A stretch of DNA of 64,000 nt from positions 1-64,000 of the forward strand of contig BLZA01000009.1 in assembly GCA_013423385.1 (NCBI GenBank), written 5' to 3'. Below, in pieces: positions 44,646 to 57,328 of this stretch (positions are counted from its first letter, which is position 1; every line of letters begins with the position of its first letter). The translations under genes and the position numbers were made by a program. A model generated the notes under the pieces. It did not search any database and was not told the origin of the DNA. It saw only the letters and a program-made list of their open reading frames with translations. The stretch is from Naganishia liquefaciens. Taxonomy: Eukaryota > Basidiomycota > Tremellomycetes > Filobasidiales > Filobasidiaceae.

Positions 44646-47600
44646 ATGCGTAAGTCAAATGCCAAAATTGCTGGGGATATTACTCAAGAAATCGTCTCAT
44701 CTCGAAGCTTGAATGAACCTCTCGACCGCTCTCAGCGCCCGATTGCAGCAAGCGCGAGCAATGCATTCCCAAATCCGCGTTCTCCTCCGGCCCCTCATCG
44801 GGAACCGCAACATGTCAATCGCCTTCGACCCGAGCCCCACAATCCTCAAGCAGAGTCTCAATCGCTATCATACCAGTCGACAGACTCGGGCTCTATGATG
44901 ACTGAATCGGAGCGAAATAGGCAGAGATTTGCTCATGGATGGGCTTTCAACAGTCAACCCCCCTCTCTACCTCCGGTTCAGGATACCAGAAGGCCATCCT
45001 CTGGCGATCGGACAGCACCGTATGCGGAGTCATCTCAGTACTCATCGATCTATGGGTTTCCTCCAGGTGCATATCCTGGACAGCACTCTGGATTATATGC
45101 AGGGCCTTATGCGTATCCGTCGAATTCACATCATCCGCCTCCTCCACTATATCGCCCTTCGCCTCCACAAGGACATGGCATGCCTCCCCATGCGGCTCCG
45201 CATTACAGAATTCCGGCGGAACGACCTCATCCTCCGATGAACTACCCTGGGAGCCGGAACAGCAGTCCTCGTGATGCTCAGTACGAGCGAGGCACTCATT
45301 CTCCGATCGTCCCGCAACTCGCAGGAGGATCCAGTAGACATGATAGTCATCCAAGGATGAGTCCCGCAACAGGTCTCGACCATCCCGTGATCACTGATCG
45401 AAGGGATTTGGCAAGTTCAGCAAGACACCAATCACCTCAACCGGAGGTCAGCGCAATATCGGATGGGAGGAATGGGAGAAGGGTGTTAGCTGGTTTGGCT
45501 GCGGGAATGGCTTCCCCAGAGCAGTCGATGCGGAGTGGGAGAGGAGATCCACGAGAATCTTACGAGCAGGGCAATAACCAAAACAATGGCTATCGGCAAC
45601 CGGAATCCGTTCATCAGGCGCAGATGCAGCGACAAGCAGCATATGCCTTTTCTCCGATACCTCCGACTCAAATAGCCGATGCAGAGTTGTTAACCTTGCT
45701 GCGATACGCCCCGCACCCTCAGGTACGTCACTTATGAGAAAACCGTGCATGCTGGACCAAGTTGATCGTATAACACAGATACAACGTACGCAGGCGGCAT
45801 CGGCCAGATCGAGCGTGGTGCCCGGAACCCCAAGCGAGAGAGGCGATGAGACTATGCACGCAGATCACGAAATGGACAATGTGCGCAGATCTACTCCCCT
45901 CCCGCTTCGCGACTTTGCAAGATCGCTGCATCAAAGCGGGGATCCGTTTAGGAATGGAGCACTCGCAACACGTCACGGCCAGGCTGATCACATCATCACC
46001 ATCGCTTCTAGTCCGGATACCGAAAGGCCGGACTTCACAACTTTGCCCAATCATCCTGTTCAGCCTGATCTCCACAACTCTCTTTCCCGAGCCGAAGAAA
46101 CTGATTCGCTTGAACCAACTCAGCGAAACGATGAGCTCATTTACTCTCCGCCTGAACCCAAGAAACAGCCGTCGACACGCACGACCCCCGCAAAAACTCC
46201 GGCAAAGGCTCAGAAATCAGCAGTGGTGCAGAATCAGTCGAAGCCCATCTTGCCGAGACCGGCAAATACTGCGCCAGAGACTGATGAGGATACCTTTATC
46301 TTCTCGCAAGATCGCAAAGTCGCTCTCAAAAAGCGCTCAAATGCCGAAATCGAGGCTTGTATGGATGACGTACAGCCTGCGCTGCTTACGGAGACTATCA
46401 GCCCGAACAAGCGCAAAAAGGCCTCAATAAAGCAGAAGGATGGGGTTCTCGGCGCAGCGAGAGAGGCAAAGAAGGTAGCGAGGAGAGGAGAACTGCAGAA
46501 TCACAAGGTGACGAGCGGAGTGGTAGCCCTCGCCAAGACTGCTGCAGCTGAAGTCGCAGTCGCGGGCTTGCCGAGAGGAATCTCGCCTATAGAGGCTTCC
46601 GCAGAAATCGACAAGCCTTTCTTGCAAGACATCGACAAAATGAAGGAGTTGCGAGACAACCTCTTTTTGCACGCTGATGGCAGCACACCTCCGATTGCCG
46701 ACGTCACGACCAAGGTCGCCGCCCGAATTGCTCCTCACCGCAGACTTCAGAAGACGTCCGTGGCAGGATCATCCGGTCCTAGATCTGATCCGGCCAGCTT
46801 GAGAGGGATCGATGAATATGAGAAGCGAGGAGCAGTCGTGGTGGAGAACGCCCACCTTGAGGAAACGCAAATTGCTCAATCACCGGACATGGCAAACCCT
46901 GTAGCCATAGAGCACGAAAATCACATCCGTGCGCCGCTTCCCAACGATAACGGCAAAGATACGGATCCTGCATCATTTTCCGCGCGTGAAGCGAAAGTTT
47001 CAATCGAGCACGAGAATCGCTCGCGCTCTACCAGCCTCACGTCAGCACCAGAATCTGAAGGCGATCAGCCGCAGATCGAAACACTCGTCGTGCCGAGTCC
47101 GCAGCGCTTCAAGACTTACAAAAGCCCGGCGAAGAAGCGAAGAATTCAACATGTCAAGGACTTCAGTCCGAATGATGAACAGCCCAACGAGTCAGAAACG
47201 GACGAGTCACCGAAGCGACGCAGGTTGTATCGGAAACAAAGGGGTCCGTCCAAGAAGATCATGTCTCCCACTGCCTCACCTCCAAGCCGCGAGAAGTCTA
47301 GAGAAGTCAGGTCGAACTCCAGTACCGATTCTCTCTCCGAAGCTCCCAGGGAAGAGAATTGGGATGACATACCGCCACCGGTCATGAAGGACGATCCCAA
47401 GGACAGCGACTTCCGACCCCACAGCCACTCTCAAACGCAACCCAGTCCAATTCGAAAAATCGCGACTCGACGCAAATCGATGACACCGCGGCCGTCACTA
47501 CAGCTCAGACGAGTCATGGGACTTTGGGAGGGGGCTTTCTATACTGGAACCCTGATAGGGAAGAAAGGCCGAAAGTACACCGTGCAATTCGATGACGAGC

Positions 47601-48989
47601 CGAGTGGCTATGATCGGTCTTCTGATGAACTTCGTCAGTGCGTCTTTCACGTCGGCGACGAAGTCTCGCTGCATTACAGTATGGAGCGGAAACTCAACGA
47701 AAGTGGAACACTTGAGGTACTGGGTCCGGTCGACGACGAGCTCGACATGGCTAGCCCTTTACTCGCCGATGATATGCTTCGGTTGCGTGGCAGACACAGC
47801 AGAATATATGAAGTCGCGGTCAAGCATTGCACCTTTGACGAAGAGAACGATGAGGTGCTCAATGACCGGTTCTTTGACGAAGCTCAGCTTGACGACATGT
47901 GTCACATGTCAGATGCGAATGCTATGGTCAGAACCAAGAAAACCGCAAGGGATCACAGTGTCAAGATCGTCAACGGCAAGCAGCCGAACACACGCCCGGT
48001 CCTGCGCGGTCAGGCCAGATCGGACTCTCGGCTCGATCGTTCCCGCCCTCTGCAGAACTTTGCGTTCGTCATCTCGTCCAATCCCAATGTTGAGGACAAG
48101 AGCGCGATGACACGCAGTTATAAAGCGAAGATTATTGGGGCCGGAGGACGGGTCATGAACGATTTCTTCGAATTCTACCCAAAGCCACGCGGAGACCGTA
48201 TCAGCGCCGACGACATCGCTCTTGCAAAACATCACCATGCCCTGCACGGTATTTTCCTGTTGATTCTTCCACCAAAAGAGCCCAAAGCGCCCTATTTGAC
48301 CGAAAAGTATATGATGGCGTTGGCTCTTGGTATTCCCTGTCTATCTGCGCTCTATATCGACGAGTTGCTCGACGAGGACGAGGTGAGTTGATTTCGCCGA
48401 CCTCAACATGTCGAAGTTGTTGACGTGTACTGTAGACTACTTCCTGGCGCACCTTCCTCTTATCGGCTGGACTATCTCTACAACTCAAGTCCGAGGTATC
48501 CCAGGTTGTCAACTGGAATGCTGGTGAAGGTCCACAACATCTCGTTAAGAAGATTGACGCAGAGGGGGTCACCCGTCGACCGTTTGCGAACAGATCGTTC
48601 CTAATCTCCGCGGGCATCAATGTACGTCTCCTTCCGTTGTCTGGTATCAAGTCTGATTCAATGATTACTAATCGTGTCTCTCGCAGTACGTTATTCCTTA
48701 TGTCTGCGCAGCAATGGGGGCCGAGTCGGTTATTCTATCTGAAACGAAAACTCGCAGCCGCAAAGGCACGTCTGTTCCGCCAAGTGCTGCCCCAAGCGTG
48801 ATCAGTGAAGACTCCAGTGAACGCTCCACGGCCGATGTCGATTTTATTGTCGTGCCAGATGATGCGCCGAAGTCCAAATCCAAGAAGAATGCTGAAAAGA
48901 TCTGCAATGTCGAATGGGTCAAGCAATGCCTGGTGGGTCCCTTCTCAGTCGAAGGGGGTAAATATGCTCATCCGCATTCCGCATTCTAG
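44646..48989 (+). CDS. Crb2/Rad9/53BP1-like DNA damage checkpoint mediator
   Basis: Nuclear adaptor that binds methylated histone H4 and phosphorylated H2A near breaks and brings the checkpoint kinase to its activator. Exons 44646-45722, 45779-48382, 48436-48621 and 48687-48989 total 4,170 nt (1,389 aa). The first 900 residues are disordered and rich in Ser/Pro/Gln, with many SQ/TQ sites (RHQSPQP, EETQIAQSPD) expected for ATM/ATR-type kinases. A Tudor domain follows (LWEGAFYTGTLIGKKGRKYT, VGDEVSLHY), then tandem BRCT repeats (LQNFAFVISSN, KIIGAGGRVMNDF, LALGIPCLSALYIDELL; second repeat YVIPYVCAAMGAESVIL and VEWVKQCLV). The N-terminus may lack a short first exon. Confidence 0.9.
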
Positions 48990-49271
48990 ATCATGGGCAA
49001 ATTATACCATCCTTCGATCATGGAAAAGACGGCCCTCACGAATGGTCACTGAGGATCTCAACCATGGCACACAGCATACGCTATGCATACTCCATGTCGC
49101 GTTGTTGCGCAATCGGCATCCTTTCCATCTCATCTGAACCCACCATGCTTTGTATCGACTCACACTATTTCGCGCGCAGCCTGCGACTTGTAGCTTGCAT
49201 CTCACAATGGACAATCAATCATGCACATCTATAGCTTACATAACGCGTTACATATCTACAGATGGCCATCG

Positions 49272-50582
49272 TCATGAATGTTTGACCAATTTCACAACTC
49301 CCTCAACAGCCATATTGGCACATTCATCAGGTGTCTTCGAAATGTCAACGATACAGCAGTCGGGCTCCTCGGACGGGTCCTCTAGCGTCGCCAGCTGGCT
49401 TGCCAACATCTATATAGGGCTCATGGATCAGCGACAACCTCCTTGATCGATCAAAATGAGGACTGACTTGAGCTCCCATGAAATGGTTTTTTCGTTTCGA
49501 GATGCGATCCGTCAAGAGCTCCTTGCTGCCCTTGCAGTATACGAAGTACGTGTCCATTCGCGCTGTCAGCGCCTTGTGGCCAAAGTCCTTGCCGGCGAGA
49601 TCGGCAGCGGCTCCAGGCTGCGAATGGTCATCGTGTCAGGCTAGAACGTACGTATACCAGTTCGATAGGGCTTACCATATCACTCTCTTTTGGCGGCTCT
49701 GCATCAACGTTGCCCCTGAGAATCTCCCGATACCATTTCTTCAACGCCGAGCACGCAATGATCACCGCCGGTCGATCCAAGCTCGCTCGAATATGGTGCG
49801 CATCATCCTTGCCGGCATTCCTCCACTTCCAGCCCTCTCCAAACTCGTACTCTGCCATCTCGGCAATGCTCGCGCCTCCCGCCATATCCTCGACGGCACC
49901 GGAGGCGGCGTCGATACCGGCAAAGTTCCGTCCGGCACGAACCCAATCTTCTCGACAGATTCGTTCAGCGGTCGCACGAATGAGCGCCAACCAGGGGAGT
50001 CGGTCGGCGTCCGTGAGCGGGGTGCCGTTGGACATTTTCTCGACGTTGGATTTCGGGTGGAGCGAGTCGCCGTCGATAAAGGGGACGGAGAGCGCTTTGG
50101 AGAGGGAAAGGCCGATTGTAGACTTGCCGCTGTAGGATACATTCGGAGTGAGTTTAGAAACCTCAAAATAGTTGTGAAATGTATTCACCAAGACGCCGGT
50201 CCCTAAGCGCATGAAAAAGCCTAAGCGAATGTATTAATGCTGAAGAATGGTCTGAGCTCACCATGACGATGATCAACGCCGGGCGCGGAGCTCCTACGGG
50301 AACAGTCAATCCGAAACCAACATCGTCAAGCAATTCTTCCTCCTGCTCTTCAATGACCATCCTACGGGCTCCCGCGGAATCCTCGGGCTGCTCAATCACA
50401 TCGTTTGATGCATCTTCTGCTGACTTGCTAGCGGTGGGAAGGGACAATGTCGATGGCGAGTGCGAGAATGAGAGTGCGAGGAAGGAAGACAACACGAAGA
50501 AAACGGCTCGGGCCGAAGTGAAGGCCGTTGACGGGGAGGTTGAGGCCGAGTTCGGAATAGGTACTGGTGGGACAGCGGACAT
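49272..50582 (-). CDS. Gluconokinase with N-terminal extension
   Basis: Phosphorylates gluconate to 6-phosphogluconate, feeding the pentose phosphate pathway. The P-loop MGPASCGKSTIG is assembled from three exons, the middle one only 14 nt (50189-50202). Family features follow: FIDGDSLHPKSNVEKMSNG, PLTDADRLPWLALI, and IIACSALKKWYREILRG; then GSKELLTDRISKRKNHFMGA, and finally SQLATLEDP to IVDISKTPDECANMAV and TCA-complement stop at 49272. Before the P-loop lies an unusual extension of about 110 residues from the ATG at 50582 (MSAVPPVPIPNS). It contains a hydrophobic AVFFVLSSFLALSFS stretch and an acidic EEQEEELLDD. Most gluconokinases start within 20 residues of the P-loop, so an alternative start or a fused leader should be considered. 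One intron near 49600-49650 is unresolved. Confidence 0.85.
50189..50202 (-). other. 14-nt microexon of the gluconokinase gene
   Basis: On the minus strand, ggaccggcgtcttg is preceded by an AG acceptor (gcgcttag) and followed by a GTGAAT donor. Joined to ...ATCGTCATG upstream and CGGCAAGTC downstream it gives IVM-GPASC-GKST, a perfect Walker A motif. Reading through the donor instead yields VNTFHNYF, which has no place in the family. Confidence 0.85.
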
Positions 50583-50693
50583 GTCGAGAAATTGTGTTGA
50601 TCTTTGTACGCTCAGTAACAAAGTGCGTTTGAAAACGATGCCTGAAGTCTGACTGACACCTGGCGAGTATCCTAGACCTTGCTTCCCCAACTA

Positions 50694-51109
50694 CTACGAA
50701 ACGAAGACACGATGCAGGAAAATGACGTCCAAGCTCGCTCTCTGCCAGCCGACGCTGCCGAACGCGCGCTCTACAGCCGGATCCGGATCCGGCGATTCGG
50801 ACCGGAGCGGACACGACGAGCAATGTCGCGCCTGTTTACAAAGTTGTCCATGGGCATGCAAGTGGACAGGAGTGGACACACCTTGACGAGACGTGCGAAT
50901 CTCTGTGGGCCGACCCGAGCATCATATGCGTCCTTCACCACTGGGTCACTCAGCCAACCTCGCCACAGATGGACATTCGACTCTAGAAACGATGGATTAT
51001 CCGGAGCCGTTGAGTTGTAGCGGTTCTTTCCGGCGTTCCTGACGAAACAAAGTGCATCGGCCCTTCTGAATGGCCAAAGTCCTATTGGTTTCGCGACTTG
51101 TGTCGACAT
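50694..51109 (-). CDS. Small hypothetical protein, two exons
   Basis: Not recognised. Exon 1 from the ATG at 51109 reads MSTQVAKPIGLWPFRRAD and continues to DPVVKDAYDARVGPQRFARL, ending VK at a GTGTGT donor. A GTAAACAG acceptor opens exon 2 (ARHCSSCPLRSESPDPDPA), which ends VFVS with TAG at 50694. The composition is balanced and Trp-containing, unlike a random frame. No signal peptide, membrane span or named domain is seen. It is head-to-head with nothing and lies just upstream of gluconokinase on the same strand. Confidence 0.4.
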
Positions 51110-51472
51110 CTATTTCGGCAGTCTTATGCGGCATGGGGATACTTCAACGACTCATTGCGTGCCACCAGTGTGCTGCGAGACTCATGCTGCTACTTTGCTA
51201 TATTATATCTAGGTCTATCGTCGGCTAGCAACCATGTTTGCGCCTTTTCGGTTCTGCAAAACAGGCAAACTGGTGAAATCTGGATACACATGTCGAGCAC
51301 GCAACGAGGAAACGCATGGACGGATACTTGGAGGGATAGCAATATACAACGTAGTTCGAAATACAGTCCGTTCCTCATGCGCATTGAACTATATATGCGA
51401 TCCAAAGTACCAGACTTAGCGCGAATCATCCCCAACGGGGATATCGCTCAGGCTTGCCTCTGTGTTAACGCA
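51110..51472. other. Short intergenic region
   Basis: No gene is supported. The plus-strand frame at 51098-51652 is antisense to the next gene's last exon and has no family features. Confidence 0.35.
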
Positions 51473-53364
51473 TCAATCGTCATCAATGTTCCGAGTCGTG
51501 CGGGTCCACCTTCGCGCGTGATCAGCTCCTTGCATCTTGTTGTCAAACAATGCACAAGGTCTCGGCGTGTATCTCGGGTCCCTGTCCCGGCGCTGTGGGA
51601 GTCGTGCTTGGCGCAAGAACGGGATCTCGCCGGACAAAGTGCTGTCAGCTAAACCGTACTGCGGCTGAACGACCGGTTTCCGAAGTTGTCGTACCACGTT
51701 TGAAGTGATGATGGCAACCATAACAATTTGCCAACCCACATGTTCCGCGAATCTTGTAAAGCGATGTACAGCATTCCTGATAGCGTCGAAGGCGAATTGG
51801 GATGACAGCTCAAGGTAGATCCAAGGCGCGATCAGCGAGGCAGGGGCATTCGAGGACTGCTTGAGCATTGATGACAGATGTCGCAGAACCAAAAGAATGA
51901 AAAAGTATCCGACCTGCCGTGGCACGGCCTTCGAAACAATGTCGAGCGCGATCAAAACCAACAGTACCACCAGTCCGACGCTTCTCCTGCTGGCAATTTG
52001 TGGGTCGAATTGCCATGTGATCTTTGAAGAAATGAATTCGACAGCTGCGGCAGCGATTCCCGTCCAGATGATAGTCGCGAAATGCCTGGAAACACCTGTC
52101 TCGATGGATCGCATAGCAGAGGTCCAATCTTCCAGCGAGTAGCCACCGCAGTCAGAAGAAAACCGGTTCATGTAACCCTTGATCTGGAGGAATGCGCAGC
52201 GAAGGAACTCTTTGCTGCGAAAGTTCGCTGGCGTATGGCTGTACGACAGGTTGTCGATAGGGGTGTCAAGCAGAAGCTGAATTTGACCGGTCTCTGGATC
52301 AGGCGTTTCCTGTGTTGACTAGAAAAGGTCCAGATTTTAGTTGACTCTTACGGTAAGAGCGCTAGCCAACACTGCGTACCTTGGTCTTGATCGGCTCATT
52401 TCCATTGGGCTGTTCCAGCTGCCACCGAGAGGGTGGAACATACAAAGTCAGTGCATCCTGAATGACGGAAAGGAAAGTAAGTTGGCGAATAGATCGATAC
52501 CGTATGATGTCGACATACCAGGTCTGATCTCTGCTTGTTCCAGAAGTATCTGATTGATCTGTTGACGATGTAGCGAGAACGAGTCTGTGCATTTCTCTGC
52601 GCCTTCCTCTTCGAGCGTTCGAGACGGACCTCCTCACGAAAGATCTTGCGTTCACACCGGAGCTTCTCGAGATCCCGCTCTCCGAGTACGTCGACGTAAT
52701 CCAAGTAAAAGTGGGGAACCAGGACGAAAGCTGTCGCTGTGACGAGCGGGCCTTCGCACACGGTTGGCACTTCGATACATCTTTCCGAAAACGTGTCGGT
52801 TGCAGGACAGAGGTTGGGTACCTCGAAATCTAGGGACCTGCCGTTATTAGGCCAGAGAGTCTGGAAGGGTTTAAAACCGGTCGATGGCATTGAAGTCGGC
52901 TGTGCAGAGCATGATGAGCGACTTTGATGAGACACAGATTGAGGAGTGCACACCGTAGGAGTGCTCAGCGTGGCGCTCGAAAGAGCAGAAGGATCATCGT
53001 ATCGAACTTCAATCTTGATCGTTTCCACAGGCAAGGTGAATTCGGCCTTGGGCGGACAGACCACGGTAACGGTGACGTGCGACCACCGGTCAGTCTCGGA
53101 CGATTCGGTATGGTGCAATGATGTGGCTTGCCCCGGTGTCTCGGTCGCGCCCGATATATGAAGCGGAGAGGTCGTAGGTGCTGACACCTCTTTCACCGAA
53201 AGGACTGGACAGGATTGATCGGTAGAAGTCTGTGTATGTTCCGAGATGGTGAAAGGCATAGTTTTATCGTCCAACTTCGCATTGTCGTGTGCTCGTATCT
53301 GGAAACTTGAGAGAAGGAACAGGATGACGGGAAGCCATTGTAAGGCCAAACTTGAGACGAGCAT
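51473..53364 (-). CDS. Secretory-pathway membrane protein of unknown function
   Basis: Not recognised. The ATG at 53364 starts a clear signal peptide (LALQWLPVILFLLSSFQIRA, cleavage likely before HDNAKL). An ectodomain rich in Ser/Thr/Pro with several Cys follows (about 190 residues), then a basic stretch (REEVRLERSKRKAQRNAQ). Two in-phase introns (donors GTATGT after QRSDL, GTACGC after PIKTK) lead through DALTLYVPPSRWQLEQP and DTPIDNLSYSHTPANF to the last exon, which has about four hydrophobic segments (ATIIWTGIAAAAVEFI, VGLVVLLVLIALDIV, GYFFILLVLRHLSSM, GWQIVMVAIITSNVV). The tail is basic. The mix of a Ser/Thr-rich ectodomain with clustered spans suggests a cell-surface or endomembrane protein. 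No transporter or sensor family motif is visible. Confidence 0.6.
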
Positions 53365-56300
53365 GCTGGGCCAAGGATTCTGGCTGTGCGGTATTTCAAG
53401 TCTGTGGAATGTTCAAATGAGGAGATGCTCAGAACGAGAACAATGCACTGCCATGCAAATCTCGTGACCATAATTTCCCGCGAAATGGATGAGAACCTCC
53501 TTTTGCCCCCGATTCAGCCCACGCCTGCGATCCGCCCGTTACGCCTCCTATTCTGCTCGATCATTCGATTTGAAGACAATACATGTCGGGCGACTGAGGG
53601 TAGGTCCTGTCATCATGAGTAGCCATGAGACGATGATTTTGGCCAATAGTGTATCGGCCAATGGGGTCATCCCAGGCTCGTAAAATCCCGCGCAAAGACT
53701 TTCGTGGCGAAGAGGGAGACACGCCAGTCCCGGGTATCAGCGAGAATAGGATAGAGGAAACACACGGCGAGTCCGGCATCACTTGCGAGTGTTTTCGATG
53801 CGGACGCTGTGATTCAGCGCCCCCGACACGTACAGAAATGAACACGATGGACTGAGGATCGTCACGACCCGCCGATTGGCATTGCTGCACAGAACCACAT
53901 CGGTTTGCCATTCAGATAATCAGACCTATCGCTGTTAAGGCTTCAATCTTCCCGGCGACGTCATCGTGATTTTTTGGCGACTAGGCCAAATTCTAATAGC
54001 CAAGCAACAAAATCGAGGTGGACAGATAGCCGAGGGACAATGCAAGAACAGGGCTCAAAATCGGTCCATGGCCTCCGGGTCTTGACGCATGCTTTTGCGT
54101 TCAGCGCTGTTTGAATCTGTCTCATCCCTCGGCAATGCCCAGACGATCCATTTCGAGTCGCTCTGCGGGATCTTGCAGTACGCCGAAGCTGGCACTGGAC
54201 AGCAAGCTGAAGCGTCGCTCTCGAGGGCGACGTTGGTACGCGTGTCAGTAACAGGACCGAAGGGGGTCGCCGCTGATGGCTTTCCCTCTACTCTCCGCAA
54301 CGCTGCGATGTTCTCGTCACCAGCCTCTCCGAGGATGGCCCATCTTCCCTACCGTTCCAGCGTTGGTCAGTCGGCGCAATGCAACCCAAACGAGGCTGAC
54401 GGGTCTCCAAAATCTGAGAGCGATTGTAACGAGGCGCCTATCAAGTGTCTCCCACCGTTGTGGCGACAAACTCAACAGAGGGGACCTCGGTTATTTCGGC
54501 CATACCGCAGGGAGGGAGAGTCTGAACCGACATCAACCAACGTAGTCGAGCGTTCAATCAGAAATCAAGGCGCTCGTGTATCCTCGCTTTCGTCCATCAG
54601 CGCCCTGAATCCGCCGTTTTAGCAGCAGCTACGTCAACTTCCTGCCGCCCGCTGATTCTGCACAACAATGCGAGCATCTATTGCTGAAACACCAAACCGC
54701 TTTGCATGGCCAAAAAGCCTCGTGTCACAAAGTTCTCTTCCGATATACGAGGTGCCGGTGCATTTTGTCCTTTGTGCTGTTCTCACACGATAGAGGACGA
54801 TAAGATACGTCGCAGTTGCCAAGATGTAAAGCTGGCGGGCTGCAACTGTATAGGTTCATAGCACAAACCGTGCTGCATAATGGACTTGACGACCACGACT
54901 TGGACGGTAAGACTCGGTGTCACGTGTGAGACAGGAGCATCCACTAGATGAATCGTTCGGAGAAAGCCTCGGGAAAGGGTTATCGTCTGCCTCCCTATCC
55001 TCGACTCGCTATCTTTGCGCACTCTTTATCGAGGGCGTTCGTTAGGTATATAATGTTACGGGATTCAATTGGGCAACCGCAGTCTGCGAGAATCATCGCT
55101 ACGTGTTTCATGCTCTATCACAGAAACTGAGAGAACACTTTGTCAGAAGCCTTCGTCAAGGGTGATCTCACTATTGTGCGTGTTTACCCAAAGTACGTCC
55201 TGACTAGCAAGGCCCGGCAATCTCCCATGCCGGAGCCTTTTCCGTCGAGAAAGAAGTCGATGAAACGGATATGTCAGGTGGCATAGTGCGAGGCGATGCC
55301 GACAAACGATTCCTCAGCAGTCGTGACGGCCCAGAAGCACTGCATGGGCGTCTGTGACTCTCCTCAACTCGACGGAGTTACGGAGATCGCTTTTGGAGAA
55401 GGCCAATACATTTTTGCAGCAATGTTGAAAAAAGGCGAATGAAGCTGGTCGCCTATCTGGATCAAGATCTCGACGGCTAGGAAGGATGCGGTGGGATCAC
55501 AGCTGCTCATGCGGTTTGACTTTGAATTGCGGAGACTTGATCGATGCTATGCTTAATGTTGAATCGTATGATCGCATTACAAAGCAGCAGGACATTCTGC
55601 GGTCGGTCTGTCCTATCCTTCTGACAGGCAGCACGCTACATGTATCGAGTAGCAGCTCGACTTGCATGTAGTGTTAAGGCTCTCAAGTAATGCTTCCAAG
55701 GCTATATCGTAGATCTCCTTTTTCGTGCCTCTAACATTATTCCCAGCGGAGCGACAACACAAGAGCTCGCTTAAAGAGTGACTGCTCATTCGACTATACA
55801 CACGATGGACGTCCACGGAGTTTATTGGGCATATGCCCCGAGTTTGCAAGTACGGGTCTTCCTGCATACAAGCCATGGGAACACACCGCTGAGCCACAGC
55901 GACCGCAGACGCGAAAAGTGGCCTGAGCAGTCGGGCGCACGCCCAACCCGAAAAGTCGATGGCAAAAGTAACTGCTTGAAGGCTGATTTGATTTTTTTCG
56001 CGATTTCTTCTACACGCGCTTCTGCCAAGCGCATGTCTCAATCCAGAGTCAGCCAGCCCGAGGCAGTAGTCCGTCTCCCAGGCGGGGCAAGGTCCCGGAT
56101 TCACCGTTTGCGCCATCGTTCTCGCCGTCGGCGCCGGCGTCATCGTAGCCCGGAGCAAGTAGTGTTGTGTTTAGCCTTGTGCGCGCGAGGGCTGTTTTGA
56201 AGGATTTGAAGCTTGCCCCGACCACCCGCCTTCAAGTCAAGTCTTTTAGGAAAAAAAGAGCAAAGGTTAGTGTTCCATTGCGGCGTACGGAAACAGCGGG

Positions 56301-56561
56301 AATCGGTACGAAGGCAAACATCATTGAGGATGAAGCGGGGAAGGATCAAAGGCGAATCAACAGCGGACATTGGGCAATTGGATTACTGGAAGGATGAGAA
56401 GAGCGTTCGTCGGAATGAAGCAGGAGTGCAAGGAGGACGGATGATCTGAATGAAGGGATGCATAAGAGAGTTGAAGGGTGGACTGAAGCCTGTGGAAACG
56501 CCGAAACGCCGAGGAATGCACCGCAACCGCACGCAGGTATTGACTCGCTTTCTTTGCTCAG
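53365..56561. other. 3.2-kb gene-poor region
   Basis: Open frames occur (177 codons at 54089-54622 plus; 181 codons at 55613-56158 minus) but neither shows a domain, transcription signals or splice logic that would set it apart from chance. No transposon ends or long repeats were seen. The last 300 bases before 56562 should contain the eL6 promoter and probably an intron in its 5' untranslated region, since CAG precedes the ATG directly. Confidence 0.4.
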
Positions 56562-57328
56562 ATGGCCCGAAACTCTGAACTCGCTCCCCACGTCGGTCGA
56601 CACTCGCGATCCGCTGTCTTCGCCAAGCGAGGTCTTTTCAAGGGAAAGAAGACCGGAAACGCCCAGAAGCAGGAGAAGCCCGTTGAGGAGAAGAAGAGGT
56701 CCAAGCTTTACCCTGTAAGCATGCTCGAACGCAAGCCCTAGGTCTTCCACTAAATCCTTCGTAACCAGGGTGAGGATGTCCCCAAGCCCAAGGTCAGCCG
56801 AAAGACCGTCGGCAAGACTCAGCTCCGATCCTCCATCACCCCCGGTACCGTCCTCATCCTTTTGGCCGGTCGATTCCGAGGAAAGCGAGTCGTCTTCTTG
56901 AAGCAGCTGGACTCTGGTCTCTTGCTCGTTTCGGGTCCTTTCCGACTCAACGGTGTCCCCTTGCGACGAGTCGCTCAGGCCTACGTCATCGCCACCTCGA
57001 CCAAGGTTGACTTGGCCGGTGTTTCCGTCCCCGAGACCGTCAACGACGCCTACTTCACCAAGTCCAAGGCTGCCGGCAAGGACTCCAAGGAGCAGGAATT
57101 CTTCGGTGAGGGACAGGAGAAGAAGCTCTTGTCTGACGACAGGAAGTCCGAGCAGAAGGTGAGCATGCGCAGCAGGACAATTGGATGAGCAAAACCTAAC
57201 ACTCTACTTCTAAGTCCATCGACGCCGCGTTGTTGTCCAACATCAAGAAGGTCGACAACCTCGCCCGATACATCCGAACTCCCTGGTCGCTCTCCAAGGG
57301 TGACCGAGTTCACGAGCTCAAGTTCTAA
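56562..57328 (+). CDS. RPL6: 60S ribosomal protein eL6
   Basis: Large-subunit ribosomal protein. Exons 56562-56714, 56769-57158 and 57215-57328 total 657 nt and give 218 aa. It starts [20 protein letters not shown]; a basic linker ([16 protein letters not shown]) leads to the conserved core [40 protein letters not shown] and [20 protein letters not shown]. The C-terminus reads [20 protein letters not shown] and ends [11 protein letters not shown]. The coding sequence uses a C-ending, highly biased codon set, as expected for a highly expressed gene. The ATG is immediately preceded by tttgctcag, the form of an intron acceptor, so a leader intron is likely. Confidence 0.96.

Noticed and set aside
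54089-54622. 177-codon plus-strand ORF
   Set aside because: No domain, biased codon use, splice logic or transcription signal; frames of this length occur by chance in this GC range.
55613-56158. 181-codon minus-strand ORF with several Cys
   Set aside because: No signal peptide or regular Cys spacing, and no promoter or homologous pattern recognised.
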